A DNA stretch of 64,000 nt. It comes from Argentina anserina. Taxonomy: Eukaryota > Streptophyta > Magnoliopsida > Rosales > Rosaceae. Below are positions 36,180 to 48,252 of this stretch, one piece after another. The position numbers were made by a program, and so were the translations under genes. Positions within the stretch are counted from its first letter, which is position 1. Each line of letters starts with the position of its first letter. The notes under the pieces were generated by a model that saw only the letters and a program-made list of their open reading frames with translations, had not been told where the DNA came from and did no database searches. Location: contig NC_065876.1 in assembly GCF_933775445.1 (NCBI RefSeq), positions 2,852,001 through 2,916,000 on the forward strand, given 5' to 3'.

Positions 36180-39063
36180 TGTAATAACCCTATTTTTCAA
36201 AACGATATTTGGGTTGATTTGAATTCAATAAAGTTGTGAGATTCAATTAGAATGAATTTGATTGTTGATGACCTTATGAAACGAAAACGGAAATGTTCTC
36301 GGAACGTTTAATTAGAAAAACTTTACGTTTCCGAACGAATATATCGACTTTTATTCCGTCCCTCGGTTGTGAAAACTTCCTTCACGAAAGTTGTAGAGCT
36401 CGTCGATACGAGTTCATGGACGCTTCACGCGTTCGAATCGGAAGTCGTACGTGAAAGTTATTAACGTCGGAAGTTTGTTTCCGATTTTGGAAACTAGTAT
36501 AAATAGAAAAATTTAGGGATTAGGGTTTCCATTTATGGAAACCCTTCACCCGCGCCTCCCTCCTTTCTCTCTCCCCCCTCGCGACTCTATCTCCCCGACC
36601 CTCTCCTTCCACGCCGACGATTTCCCTCCACCGGCCTCCGTGCTTGACACCGCCGGTGTCACTGAGACCGCGCGACCGGTGGTAGCGGCGACGCACCCCG
36701 AGCGGGGATCGAGAAGCGCCGACGGAGTTCGACCTCAGGTTCGTCGATTTTGACGTGGCCGGCATCGCGGGAGCTCAGTGCCACCACCACGAGCTCACCC
36801 TTCTCCTCTTCCACGACACGAATCAACCCACTGTGAGATTCACCTCGAGCAGCAACGCCAGCGATCATCTTCCCTCGAACCCGAGCCCTCACGGCGATTT
36901 TTGGAACTCCTCCGATGAATCTGACGGTCAAAAAGTTGATTGAGGTAAGGATTAACCTTGTGTGATTGTTGATGATTTTTGGAGGATTTGTGGGGATCAG
37001 AGGATTATGAACACCGCCGCCTTAGGCGGCGCGTGTGGGACAGTTGAGGGGTCTAGGGGCGGCGTGAGGCCGTGGGGAGGAAGAGGAGGAAGAAAAGAAG
37101 AGAAATAGGGCAGCGGTGGCGTGCTACGCGCTCGTTTTAAGCTCGGTGCGTGAGCCCCACGTGCTGCCACAATGAGTGGCGCATGAGTGCCACGCGCGGC
37201 CTGCCGGAGGTGGCGCGTGTACCCCACGCGCCGGCACGTGAACAGTGTTTCCGAAGGGTAAATTTATAATTTATTTTTTACGTACGGTAAATGTAAATTT
37301 TATTTACATATGGTAAATATAAATGTAAATTACTTTCAGTAAATGTAAAAAGTAAATTTAGAAGGGTAATTCAGTAATTATTATTTACTGCGACATTATT
37401 TACATTTAAATAGTATTCGCACATACATAAATACGTAAATAGTATGTACATGTACATGGATACGTAATTGATCTGTATTTGTACAAAAATACGTGAATAT
37501 TAAATACATGAATAGTAACCCCGTGAACAGTAAATTCGTAAAACCAGAAATTGCTGAACAATAACTTATTATTACTGTTTCGGCATTTAAGGTTTACGAA
37601 ACGATTCTAAATTCTTTTCTTATTTTTTCAAGGTGATCGATAAATCAAGGAAATGAATTATCTTCGGAAATTGTGGATTTACGCTAGGGTTGATAAGGTG
37701 AGTAAAATCTCACATATTTACGAATCTACCCTTGTGGAGATTCAAGATGTTGCAAGAGTTTTTAATATTGAATTACGACATGTATACGATATAGTGGATT
37801 ACATATATATTGTATAAATGGTAATAAGTACAGATATATATAGTTTACTATATTATATACTGTTATGAATTCATTGTGAAAATGTCATTTCAATGACGAG
37901 AATTATATAATGAGCATGTGATTTAATTTGTAAAATATGAGGTGTGATTATTGTACGTGGTTTTAACATGGAGTTTGTTAAACGTTTTGTCTTCGGACGT
38001 GTTTATGATACATGACATGTATATGATATAGCGGATTATGTATATATTGTATAAATGGTAAATATGTACATATATATAGTTTGCTATATAATGTACTGTT
38101 ATGATTTTATCTTGATGATGTCATTTTGATGACGAGATTTATATCGAACATGTGATTTTGATTTGTACAATATGATGTGTGATTATTGTACGTGATTTTA
38201 ACATGGAGATTGTTAAAATGTTGGGGACTCGATTTTGGTACAATATGAGGTGTGATTATTGCACGTGTTGACAAGTGGGAACCTAGCATTTGGCCGGGCG
38301 AAAGTTACGATACAGTTAGAGCTCTAGTCTGTCTGCCGGAGTACTGCATGAGAGGTAACATGTGGTTATCTGCTCATGAGTACTCATATTGTTTTGATAT
38401 TGGGTAGCAGGTGGTTACCCAATATCGGCGGTGTACTACGTGAGGGGTAACAGATGTGTACCAGCGTTCATTAGTACCCATATTATAAACGTATTTGGGT
38501 AACCAGAAGGGTTGCCCGATTTCTCATGAGCACTTTCATTTCATATATTTTTGGAACAACCAGATGGGTCGTCCATTGACTCATGAGTGCATTTATATTG
38601 TTGTGTTGTAGATTTTCGTATATATTGATATGCGAGTTATATTATCATTTTACTCATACGAGCTATAAGCTTACCGGGTTGTGTTTACAATCCCGGTGCA
38701 CCAATTTGATGGTGTAGGGGATAATTCCGCAGGTATTTATTAGTAGGGATTGAGAGACGACTCCGGAGACTCGAAGTTGTTCATTACCTCGCTTGTGGTG
38801 AGGTTTCTAATGCAGAAGTGTGTGTGAGAACTTGTGAGGATTTATTTGTGAGTTTTGTGAGAAATTATGAGGATTATTACATTTCCATTTTATGTAATGT
38901 GAATCATAAATTTGGTTTGTAATAATTAGTTTTCTGAGTTGTATTGAGAACTCAGTGATGATCCGTTGTACATTTATAATGATTTCGATTCGTTGAGATT
39001 GTTTTGGTGTTGTACGACTTTAATATTTTTAGCTTTTATGCTCGAAATTTTTGTGTCGTTACA
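36180..39063 (+). mobile_element. Solo long terminal repeat, 2.88 kb
   Basis: Starts TGTAATAACCC and ends GTCGTTACA (TG...CA, with inverted TGTAA/TTACA tips), flanked by a perfect AAATT duplication at 36175-36179 and 39064-39068. TATAAATAGAAAAA near 36500 looks like the element's own promoter. A GC-rich block follows (36530-36940) with open frames but no retroelement domain. There is no gag-pol, primer site or second LTR, so it is a solo LTR of a Gypsy-type element with very long LTRs, or a LARD-like relic. Confidence 0.75.
37779..38265 (+). repeat. ~240-base tandem duplication inside the long LTR
   Basis: Two diverged copies begin TGTATACGATATAGTGGATTA (37779) and TGTATATGATATAGCGGATTA (38018) and run through TGTGATTATTGTACGTG and TTTTAACATGGAG. 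A short third piece with GGTGTGATTATTGCACGTG ends near 38265. Confidence 0.75.
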
Positions 39064-39268
39064 AAATTCATTTAAATGAGTTATTGTTGCTCCTTGTTTT
39101 CCAAAAGCACCTCCAAAAGCAACCAAAGGGCAACTTCTCAAAACAAGCTGTTAGGAGAAGCAATTTTGACCAAAAACTGCTTTAAGAGATTTTACCAAAT
39201 AGCATACTTTAAGTCTGAAAACAGAAGTAGTCCCAGAAACAGGTGAGGAATCAATCTCAAACTAGGTC

Positions 39269-42200
39269 ACAGTATAATGTTTACTATCTATGAATTTGCT
39301 TCTCTACCAGGGAACTTACTTTCTTGTAGGTAGGACCATTATCATCTACAAATATTTGAACGACTACATTTCCAAATGACTTCCTTTAATTGAAGCAATC
39401 TAGGAAATTAAAGTAGGCGTACGAGATTGGTTGTAACTGTACGAGTTGATGAACACTTGCTTTTCGTACGTATAATGTCTCAAGTTCGAATCCTTCGTTA
39501 TGAAAGACTTGAGGAGATTGACATTTACAGGTGTTGAATATATGGGTGGCAAAAGCCATGAGGCCCATGACCACTTTATCCACTAATGGGGCGGCTGGGG
39601 GCCCATTTCTCACCAGCATCATCCATATTTTATCCTTTTCCTATGAAGACGTACACACGTCATTCTTCCACTCTTTCTTTTCTTGGAAAAAAAATTCTCT
39701 CGTCTTGATAACTTGATTGGTAAAAACCTTTCCCAATCCATTTCACAGGTCTAAAATGACCTAGACTTTTCCACTTTGGAAAAGGAGACCTAAGTTCCAT
39801 GCAAAAATTTAATTCCCTGTGACTTTGCTTCGACTTCACGTTTGAAGGAATCGTATCGTTTACTTTGAGCAAAAAATGAAAATGCTTCAGGAAAATTTGA
39901 GGGCTCTGAACCAATCAATCCCTCCCAACCTTATTTCAAAGGCAGCTTGATCAGCTAGCTGAAGAATCTCAATCACACTCTGAAGCTTAGATTGGTGAAT
40001 GGTGATGTTTGTTTTTCAAACCAACTCATCAAACTTTATTGTATGTTAGAAAGCTTTTTCGCTTGTAAGTGTGTTTTCATATAATCAAAACAGATACAAC
40101 AATTTATATCGATTGATTCAATACTTGTATATGATGATAGTGATATGTTAAAATATGCCAGTATCTTCTATAAGTCTCCCAATATCGATGTCTATTCAAA
40201 CTTGCTGGAGGGTTCACGGATATGGTTTCATTGTCTATAACTGGAAGAAGGTAACTGAAAGTTTGAATCACTCTTCGTTTATTGTAAGAAATATTCTACT
40301 TCGAACAAGCTAGTCTCTGTCAACTCAAGCATCACTTTATATACAAAGCCAAATATATGAACATTATCCCTTTGCTGCGTTTGTCGTGCGAGTTGCAACT
40401 GCATAATGACCACATTGTGCTTTACTTGATGAGGATTTAGACTTAAAGAAGGTACGTTGATGAGGGGTTATAATCAACATCAACATCTCAAAAATCCAAA
40501 CAATAGCATATATCAAATTATCAATTAATCTAACAAATGACATTTCATAATCTTCTCCTTTAATTATCAGAATAGATGCTGGTCTCGATTTCCAATCTGT
40601 CTGCGACCTCTGTTTGCTTTTTATATTTTTGGTGATCAACTCTGTTTGCTTTTTAAGTACTATAGCTAGCTCCTTTTACGTACTAAGGAGTATATTTCAT
40701 ATCAGGAAAGCATGATGCGATTACCATTCTTATAAAAAACGAAGGGTATATGTTCGATCATCCCTGTATTCTGATAGTTGGAACTTAATGTTGGTATTCA
40801 TTTGCACACTAGTGGGTTTACGCGCGTTGTCTTCCATGATCGATCAAATCCTTGATGTAAGCGATGTACGTAGTATTTCTAACTTGCTAATCTCCTGTTC
40901 ACATAAACATCTTTGAATTCCAAATTTCGCAATTGTCGAAAATTAAGATTAAAAAAAAAACTAGGCACAAGTTTGGTAAATCGAACATCATATCCCAAGT
41001 AATATGATCCTCCTACCAAGACTTATATTCTAATTGATCTGTTCACAGCCTCCGGCCTCATCTCTCTCAAATTCAAAGAGCAGCAAGACACGATTCATGT
41101 ATCTAATATTCTAATTATAAGGAGGATACAAAGTCATAATGTATTTGTAGGTATTATATATACGTACGTACACGTACACCATGCATGCCAGTTTTATATC
41201 GATCAACAAGTGATTGTCTGAAATCTGTATACCTACTATATATTTTGGTTCTTTTATAAACGATGGTTAACACGTCTCACGTACTTTGAAAGCAAATATA
41301 TCGAAGCTTCTCATCTTAATTTGGTCAACTCTTGTGTACATGACTACATGCATGTAGATTTTCGAACGAAATCCTTTAAACCCTAATCAGAAAATTGACA
41401 AGGACAAACACAAGTAGACGCCAGAAACGCCGGAAGCTAGCCATATACTGCTCATATAATCTGTGAGTCAACAACAGCAAATTAACCAAGTTTGAAATGA
41501 CGAACTAATTTCTCGATCCAGTTGGTTGCATTTGCATGTTTTCTACCTTTGTCTTTGGTGCTCGTAATGTAGTGATATTAATAAATTAAAATAGATAAGA
41601 GGAGAAGATGGTGACTAATTCCACCAACTTCATCACGAGTCTTTAATTAACAATGATAGATAATCTACAATAAACGATAGAGTAGGTTTCTTTGATAAAA
41701 CAAGTCTACTTAATATGATGTTATGTATTGAACCCAATTCAAGTTATTTCCAGAATTTAGTGGGTTTGATTTGGTTTTTTACGTACGTACACAGCGACCA
41801 GAGAATTCTGATACACCAACTAAAATTCCGGTTTTTATGACAGGGGTCAATCGAGAACTCTCAAACATCTTCTATTCGGGCATGCATTGTCATCACATCA
41901 TTGGCCAAAATTGTAATATGGCCAGAATTCATGGAATTTAAAACAGCCATTTGGAGTACGGGAATCTCATTTTCAAATGATATGGATTGAAGGCCGAAAT
42001 GGAGATAGTGTCGTGATGCTCATATATATTCGTTTGGTATTCGAGTATAGTTATGTTTCACAGAAGTATTTTGTACTACCATAGTACCATCGTTTGTGAC
42101 GGATAGCAAAGGACGTGCCATTACATGAAATATGCAACTCGATAGAACTATATGTATCAACTTGTTTATGTTTGAGACTTTGAGTGATATTTATCTCCTT

Positions 42201-42645
42201 TTTCATTACATGTTATAATCAGTCATAGATGCCAAGGCATTTTCCACATACCTAGATAAGTAACATAACCTACCTTAGTAAATATAGTCACAAATGTACA
42301 GTCATTGAAGCCCACCCCTTTTCACGTTATTCTTCAGCAATACTCGAGTGACAACTACCAATCTTCATCTCAAGCCCTTGATAATTGGGCTTTTCTGCTC
42401 TTTTTTACCCTAACACTTTGGGCCTTTGAAACACTAGTAGGACCAAGAGTTCTGCAGATCTTGGTCTTTACCTGAATCAATGAATGCTTTGCGCTTGACA
42501 AGTCGACGTGGTTGTCCTTACATGACTTGCGCATCGGTGTGGCTTATGCTGTATTTTTTGCTGATTAACAAATTGAGGCTGGCGTTAATTTTGGTTAAGT
42601 GATAAGACAACTGACTGGAATTAGTGGACATTAACAATGACGACC
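39269..42645. other. Gene-free spacer
   Basis: 3.4 kb without a supported gene. Short open frames at 39386-39914 and 40364-40639 show no family features. A B-box-like AGTTCGAATCC near 39483 is not part of a recognisable tRNA. Confidence 0.5.
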
Positions 42646-43373
42646 CCTTGGGAGCCTATCACCTGTGCCCATTATTTATGTGCCAACTTGTGCCTACAAT
42701 CAAAATTGGACACGTGGAATTTCATTTTAATACCGATTAGCATACAGAAGTCTAACTCTGTTATATAACTTATATTAGTTTTTCTTTAATATTTTGATTA
42801 TTTACTGGAGAAAAAGAGAAAGAAGAAAAACTCTTCAAATCAGTGTGTCGGCACGCCTCTCCATCTTGTCTCACATAAGGTGCGATTTCAAGAATCAAAT
42901 CTTTTCATTCGGTGTTTTGTTTATTTCAGGATTTCTTTGTAGTTTTGATTCCACTATTTGTTTCATGTTCTAAAAAAGATTCTTTCGAATTGGCCAAGCA
43001 TAGTGGTCAGATTCACACTATTTCTTATTTCTTTTCAGATTGGTTTTCGATTGTATCATTTTAACAAAAGCTTCCAAGGATAATTCAAAAGGCATGGAGA
43101 AACAAGATACAATTTGAACCCAGATTGAACCTCAAGTTTATTGGGGGATCATGAAAGGTTTCTGGTGGTAGTGGGACTCAGAGAGACTGAAGATGAGGAC
43201 GATGAACAAAGTTAAAAGGAAGAAGGAAAAGAATTATTTTGTTAAAAAAAAATCTAACATAACAGAGAATGACATTCGTTAAGTAGGATTGTGTGGACTT
43301 CCACGTGTCCAATTTTGATTGTAGGCACAACGTTGGCACATGAATAATGGGCATAGGTGATGTGCTCCCTTGG
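42646..43373. mobile_element. Element with ~80-base terminal inverted repeats
   Basis: CCTATCACCTGTGCCCATTA through AATTGGACACGTGGAA on the left (to ~42722) is matched in inverted form on the right (43299-43373) with few mismatches. Weaker matching (CTCTGTTATATAAC / TAACATAACAGAG) continues inward. No coding capacity; target duplication not clear. Confidence 0.65.
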
Positions 43374-44322
43374 CATTTGCCGAACTCTTTCTCGACAAGA
43401 AATGGGACAACACCTTTTCTATTTTATAAACTCCCCAACTTCCCAACTCCCGATTCGATGTGGAAAATTTCGTAAGAAACAATTGTTCTTCAAGAGTTCA
43501 ACTACCTAAACTGAATGAGTCAATTAAGTCGATTATTATAACTACCCAACTACACTACAATGCTCGAGCTCCCTTAACTGGACCACCTATTGTAAATCGC
43601 ACTCAAAATTTATGGACGATTGAAGAAACTAAGTCGGAATCATGAAAAACCTTGCAAGTTCGTATACCAAAAGGTTCTTCTGCTCACATATTCAATTAAC
43701 TTTGTGCTTTGTCAAACAATACCACAAAAAACAATTATCAAACAAATTACTGAAAATGATTTCTTTTAGATCGAGTTATAGAATAGATGCATATAGCACT
43801 GGTAATATGGGTAGTACAAGTAAGTAGGAATTCCATTTACTTTATAGTGTAGAAATTTGATCATGCATACATGACATTTTTTTTGCTTAATCTGATGCAT
43901 GTATTGCGGTAATGGCACGTCCTTTGCTATCCATCACGTTAAGTTCATAAAGAGGTGTCAGAGAAACAAAAACGACTAATAACCGTACTTTTATACTAAA
44001 GATAAAGAGCAGATATGAAGTTTTGAGAAAACATCCTCCCCCCTAAAAATTAGATATGATTGAAGTACAGGAAATAGCCATCAGATTATATAACAGACTA
44101 ATGATCTGTACCAGGAAACATAATGTAGTGGGGAGGAGTGAAAAACAGAGGAAAATTATTAAAGAAAATTGACCATTAAGTTATACGATGAACAATCAAC
44201 AGTGACAACCTGTGCTCGCCGACCGGGGAATCCATTGACACGACATCATATCGTTCGGCAATTAGTAATCAGCCAAAGCCATTTGACCGAAAAAAAAATC
44301 AGCCAGAGCCAGCTTGACGTAA
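43374..44322. other. Gene-free spacer and NIMIN-like 3' flank
   Basis: AT-rich. A 22-23-base stretch TAATGGCACGTCCTTTGCTATCC near 43910 is an inverted copy of one near 42104, outside the 42.6-43.4 kb element. Confidence 0.45.
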
Positions 44323-44760
44323 CTACGTAGTAGTCTCCGCCTCCTCCACCGGCACCTCGTTCAAGTCCAGAGCCCCATTATGGTCAGCTATTTCAGTTAG
44401 AACAACCACCTCCTCATGATCATCATCGTCAGAAGTCGCGCTCTTTACGTGATCGCCGGCCGCCGTAACGACCGGCAGAGCTGACTCCAGCGCCGCTCTC
44501 CACCCCACCGGATCCCCGCCGTTATTTATATTGTTGCTGTTACCTTGCTCAAAGTACTTGACGGCCGCTTGCATCCTCCTCACTATGGCGTAGAACTCCT
44601 CCACCTCCTCCTCCGTCGCCGCAGCCGCCTTGGCTGACACCTCCTTGTCGTCGGCCTTGATCACCTGCTGAACTTTCTTCTTCTTCCTCCTCCCTCCTCC
44701 TCCGCACCTCCCTTCTTCCTCGTCGCCATCTTTCTCCCTCCTCTTTCGTCTCTGCTCCAT
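44323..44760 (-). CDS. NIMIN2/NRR-like NPR1-interacting EAR repressor
   Basis: Small nuclear adaptor that in known relatives binds NPR1 and tones down salicylic-acid-induced defence genes. Intronless, 145 aa from the ATG at 44760; the frame upstream opens only at TTG. Visible: a basic N-terminus with MEQRRKRREK and GRRKKKKVQQ, likely nuclear signals; a helix TEEEVEEFYAIVRRMQAAVK corresponding to the EEVEEFF-type NPR1-binding segment of NIMIN2/NRR proteins; an acidic segment (SDDDDHEE); and a C-terminal LDLNEVP, an EAR motif of both LxLxL-like and DLNxxP form. Assignment rests on this motif order rather than on overall similarity; an unrelated EAR protein is the alternative. Confidence 0.75.
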   Translation of the reverse strand: MEQRRKRREKDGDEEEGRCGGGGRRKKKKVQQVIKADDKEVSAKAAAATEEEVEEFYAIVRRMQAAVKYFEQGNSNNINNGGDPVGWRAALESALPVVTAAGDHVKSATSDDDDHEEVVVLTEIADHNGALDLNEVPVEEAETTT

Positions 44761-45725
44761 TTCTGCTTGGTCCAAATGAATTTAATTAAGCAAAGACATA
44801 AACTCTTTTAAGCCATGGAAAATCTTATTCGGTGATCACTGTCAAGGTGCTTTCGGTGCCTGGATCGACGCAATTTAATAGCAGAGAGAGAGAGAGGGGG
44901 GTGTTTGTTTGCCAATATTCTCCTTCTCTCTTTTTTGGTTGTGGTTGTACTGATTACGAAGGTGACTTCCTTGTTTTCTAGTTAAAGATTTCTCATGCAT
45001 TGGGTTTCTGCCGTTGGATTGATCTTGCGATGATGACGTGACATGACATCATGGAATTCGGCGTGCTGACGATGCCTGCCGCGGTCGTCTATGTTTATGG
45101 CGCGCATGCGTTGCAATCACGAGAGGCCTCTCCGCCTCTGCCTTGCGCGCTACCGGGCAATTACAGTCGCACTTACTATCTTTACTTTTCCTTTTGTAGT
45201 CTATTATTTGGAGTTATTTATACCAATTTTTTATGATGTACACATAAACTACGGATGCGTAGTAACCACATTCATTTACTTTTCTTAAAAAAAAAACCAC
45301 ATTTCTGTTTTTGTAATAATATTGATAATATTATCATCAACGTTTATGTTTATATCATATAAATAACGCACCAAAATGAACAGTTGAAGACTAGAGCAGT
45401 TTTAGTTAAATCATTCAAGTGAAGACTTTAAATTGAACAGTTGAAAAAATAAAATATATTCATTAATGCGATTGGAGAAGAGTGCACATGGTGGTGCGTT
45501 TAGGATGGTGGGTAGACTAGAGCAGCTTATGGTCTCTTGGCAAATAACCATGGTGGGTAGACTAAGTCACCTAACCATGACTCGCTAGTCGCTAGTGCCT
45601 CAACATTTTCTAATCAATGAGCCTCACATTCGGTGAAGCAACGGACCAAATAATTTCCTTACACCAAATATCTGCCACGTGCTTTAAGGATTCCTCTACT
45701 GTTTTTTTCGATTTTATGCTCAGCT
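44761..45725. other. Promoter region of NIMIN-like gene and spacer
   Basis: Contains GAGAGAGAGAGAGGGGGG near 44884 in the likely leader, then AT-rich sequence. Open frames at 45051-45288 overlap in two phases and show no family. Confidence 0.45.
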
Positions 45726-45733
45726 CATACAAT

Positions 45734-46499
45734 TAGGGCGGGACTTTATGACACCGAAAAAACTAAAACCGACCATAACCGAACCGCACCGAAATCGAGA
45801 AATCGAAACCGGACGAAATCACTGCGTCGGTACCGGAAACCGAACCGAACCGAGCATTTGGTGTCGGTTATCGGTTATATGCTTTTAGAAAACCGATAAA
45901 AACCGAACCGAACCGAGAATTGGGAGTTAAGGTTATAACTTGTATTTGGTGAACATATATAATCGGGTACTTATACAAATAATATATTTAGTAATAAATA
46001 TATACATGCAAAGATATGTGATTTTGATATTTGTATGTGCACAATCATGCATGCAGAGATCTAATGTAATGCTTGAGGGTTTTGTTAATTAACCCTCATG
46101 TTAAGACAAGTCTGAGCGTATAAGGAAAAAGCTCATGAGGTTTAATGTGTATTTTTGGTTAACTTGTGTTTCAACGAAGTACAATGTTTTTGTTTAGTTA
46201 ATATTTGAGTTCTTGATTATTCATTTGGTGAATGTAACTTAATTGAAGTATTGAACTTGTAGCTTACTCTGTCACTTTTAATCTTTTTATTTTCATTAGT
46301 CAAGTACAAAAGGTCAATAAGGATATTAGGTTTTGTAACCGAAATGAAACCGAAACCGAACCAAATTATATGTTAACCGAAACCGCGGTTTATATATATA
46401 TTTTTCGGTTTCGGTTTTAAAAAATATGAAACCGAGAATTCGGTGTCGGTTTTCGGTTAATGCTCATAAACCGAACCGTTGACACCGAGTCCAGCCCTA
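45734..46499 (-). mobile_element. hAT-type element A (766 bp)
   Basis: Ends TAGGGCGGGACT and GAGTCCAGCCCTA are inverted, with a perfect 8-base duplication CATACAAT at 45726-45733 and 46500-46507, the hAT hallmark. Both subterminal regions are full of ACCGAACCG/CGGTTCGGTT units. No transposase. The same family as the element at 47459-48244 but in the opposite orientation. Confidence 0.85.
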
Positions 46500-46507
46500 C
46501 ATACAAT

Positions 46508-47450
46508 GTTAAGAGATTTATATATATATATATATATATTTTTTATTCTTTTTTCAAATAAGAAACAACTCAAATTCAGAATAATTTGAATTCAGAACCT
46601 CCCTCCACTCATCATCAAACTTGACTACTGCGTAGAATAATTTTCCTCTAGCCTCTAGTCAAATGAAGCTGTCATCAACGGGTCTCTAGATAAATAAAGT
46701 TCATTGTCAAAGCACTCTTTTGGAGAGCATGTTGTACTTATTTATGTTATGGCAAGTGCAACACTTGCAAGTAGTCTTATACCAGATCCTATGGCATCGT
46801 AATGAGGGAACAATTTTTGTGCTTAGTGCATCACCACATCACTTTATTTACTTTGCTTTCTAGCCTTACATTTTTTAAGGTATAAATACGTATAATTGGC
46901 AACACGGTACTTGAGATTCTAAATGGGCGATTGTACCAGAGTGTATTCAGTGCTTCAGTGGTGTGCGGGCACTAGCAGCATGTGACTCATCACGTGACTC
47001 CTTAAATAACAGAGGCTTGTCTCCGTTTATTCACAAACCCCAAACTCATACCCAAATTGGAGTTTGCAGACCGCCACATCGGCAAACTGAGAATGATAGA
47101 ATCCTCCATGTTTGTAGACCGCCACATCGGGCTGCGCCTCCATCTTTCCATTCTTACCATCACTCCAATATTTCTCGTGTCTCCTTTAGTCCATCCCCCC
47201 CCCCCCCCGGACTACATCTGATCTAAAGTAAAAAACCAAATTGGATCTTGTTATCCAACCATGGAACATAGAACAATTGTCCTATTTTAAAGCCTGGGTT
47301 TTGTTTATTCCCTAACTTCTTCCTTGCTTTCTTTGCTTGGTTGGAGTTTACCTCGGCCTTGCCATGAGATTTGTGAAATGGAGGTGGATCCGGCAAAACC
47401 ACCACGAAGTGCCAGAGAGCCACCACCACACCTCCTATATTCCGACTGGG
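46508..47450. other. Spacer between the two hAT-type elements
   Basis: About 940 bases with an (AT)n run near 46520 and a 15-base C homopolymer near 47195. TTTGTAGACCGCCACATCGG-like text occurs twice (47060-47130), a short local duplication. No gene supported. Confidence 0.5.
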
Positions 47451-47458
47451 TTTACAAC

Positions 47459-48244
47459 TAGGGCTGGACTCGGTGCCAACGGTTCGGTTTATGAGCACTA
47501 ACCGAAAACCGACACCGAATTTTCGGTTTCATGTTTTCCAAAACCGAAACCGAAAAATATACATAGAAACCGCGGTTTCGGTTAACCTATAATTCAGTTC
47601 GGTTCGGTTTTGTTTCGGTTACAAAACCTAATATTCTTATTGACATTTCGTACTTGACTAGTGAAAATAAAAAGATTAAAAGTGAAGGAGTAAGCTACAA
47701 GTTCAATACTTTAATTAAGTTATATTCACCAAATATCAAGAACTCAAATATTAAGTAAACAAAAATAGTGTTTTGCTGAAACACAACAAGTTAACCAAAA
47801 TAAACATTAAACCTCATGAGTTTCATCACCGGATGTTCAGACTTGTCTTAACATCAGGGCTAGTTGACAAAACCCAAAAACATTATATTAGATCTCTGCA
47901 TGCATAATTGTACACATACAAAAATCAAAATCATATATTACCTTGTACAAAATCACATATTTATACATGTATATATTTATTACCAAATCTATGTTTTGCA
48001 TAAGCACCCAATCGATTACATATGTTCATCAAATACAAGTTATAACCTTAAATGTCAATTATCGGTTCGGTTCGGTTTCCACCGGTTTTTTGAAAGCATG
48101 AAACCGATAACCGGCACCAATTACTCGGTTCGGTTTGGTTTCCGACACCGACGCGGTGATTCCGTTCGATTCCGGTTTCTCGGTTTCGGTGCGGTTCGGT
48201 TATGGCCGGTTTCGGTTTTTTCGGTGTCAAAAGGTCCAGCCCTA
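47459..48244 (+). mobile_element. hAT-type element B (786 bp)
   Basis: Ends TAGGGCTGGACT and GGTCCAGCCCTA; perfect 8-base duplication TTTACAAC at 47451-47458 and 48245-48252. Subterminal CGGTTTCGGTT repeats and an AT-rich core shared with element A, reversed (both contain AAACCGCGGTT). Open frames inside are repeat translations. Confidence 0.88.
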
Positions 48245-48252
48245 TTTACAAC

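Larger units (their letters stand above)
35273..39266. mobile_element. Older inverted-repeat element split by a solo LTR
   Basis: The left edge GCTTAGTTTGAGATTG (from ~35273) and the right edge CAATCTCAAACTAGG (to ~39266) are inverted copies. Both flanks of the LTR inside them share the style of plant MITEs (GGTGTTTGGTAAA on the left, TTTTACCAAATAGC on the right). Without the LTR the element would be about 1.1 kb. No clear target duplication was found, so the exact ends are uncertain. Confidence 0.45.

Noticed and set aside
36520..37227. Several overlapping open frames on both strands
   Set aside because: They lie in the GC-rich block of the long solo LTR and have no protein-family features.
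47193..47210. Run of about 15 C bases as a feature
   Set aside because: Homopolymers of this kind are often sequencing or assembly artefacts; no function implied.
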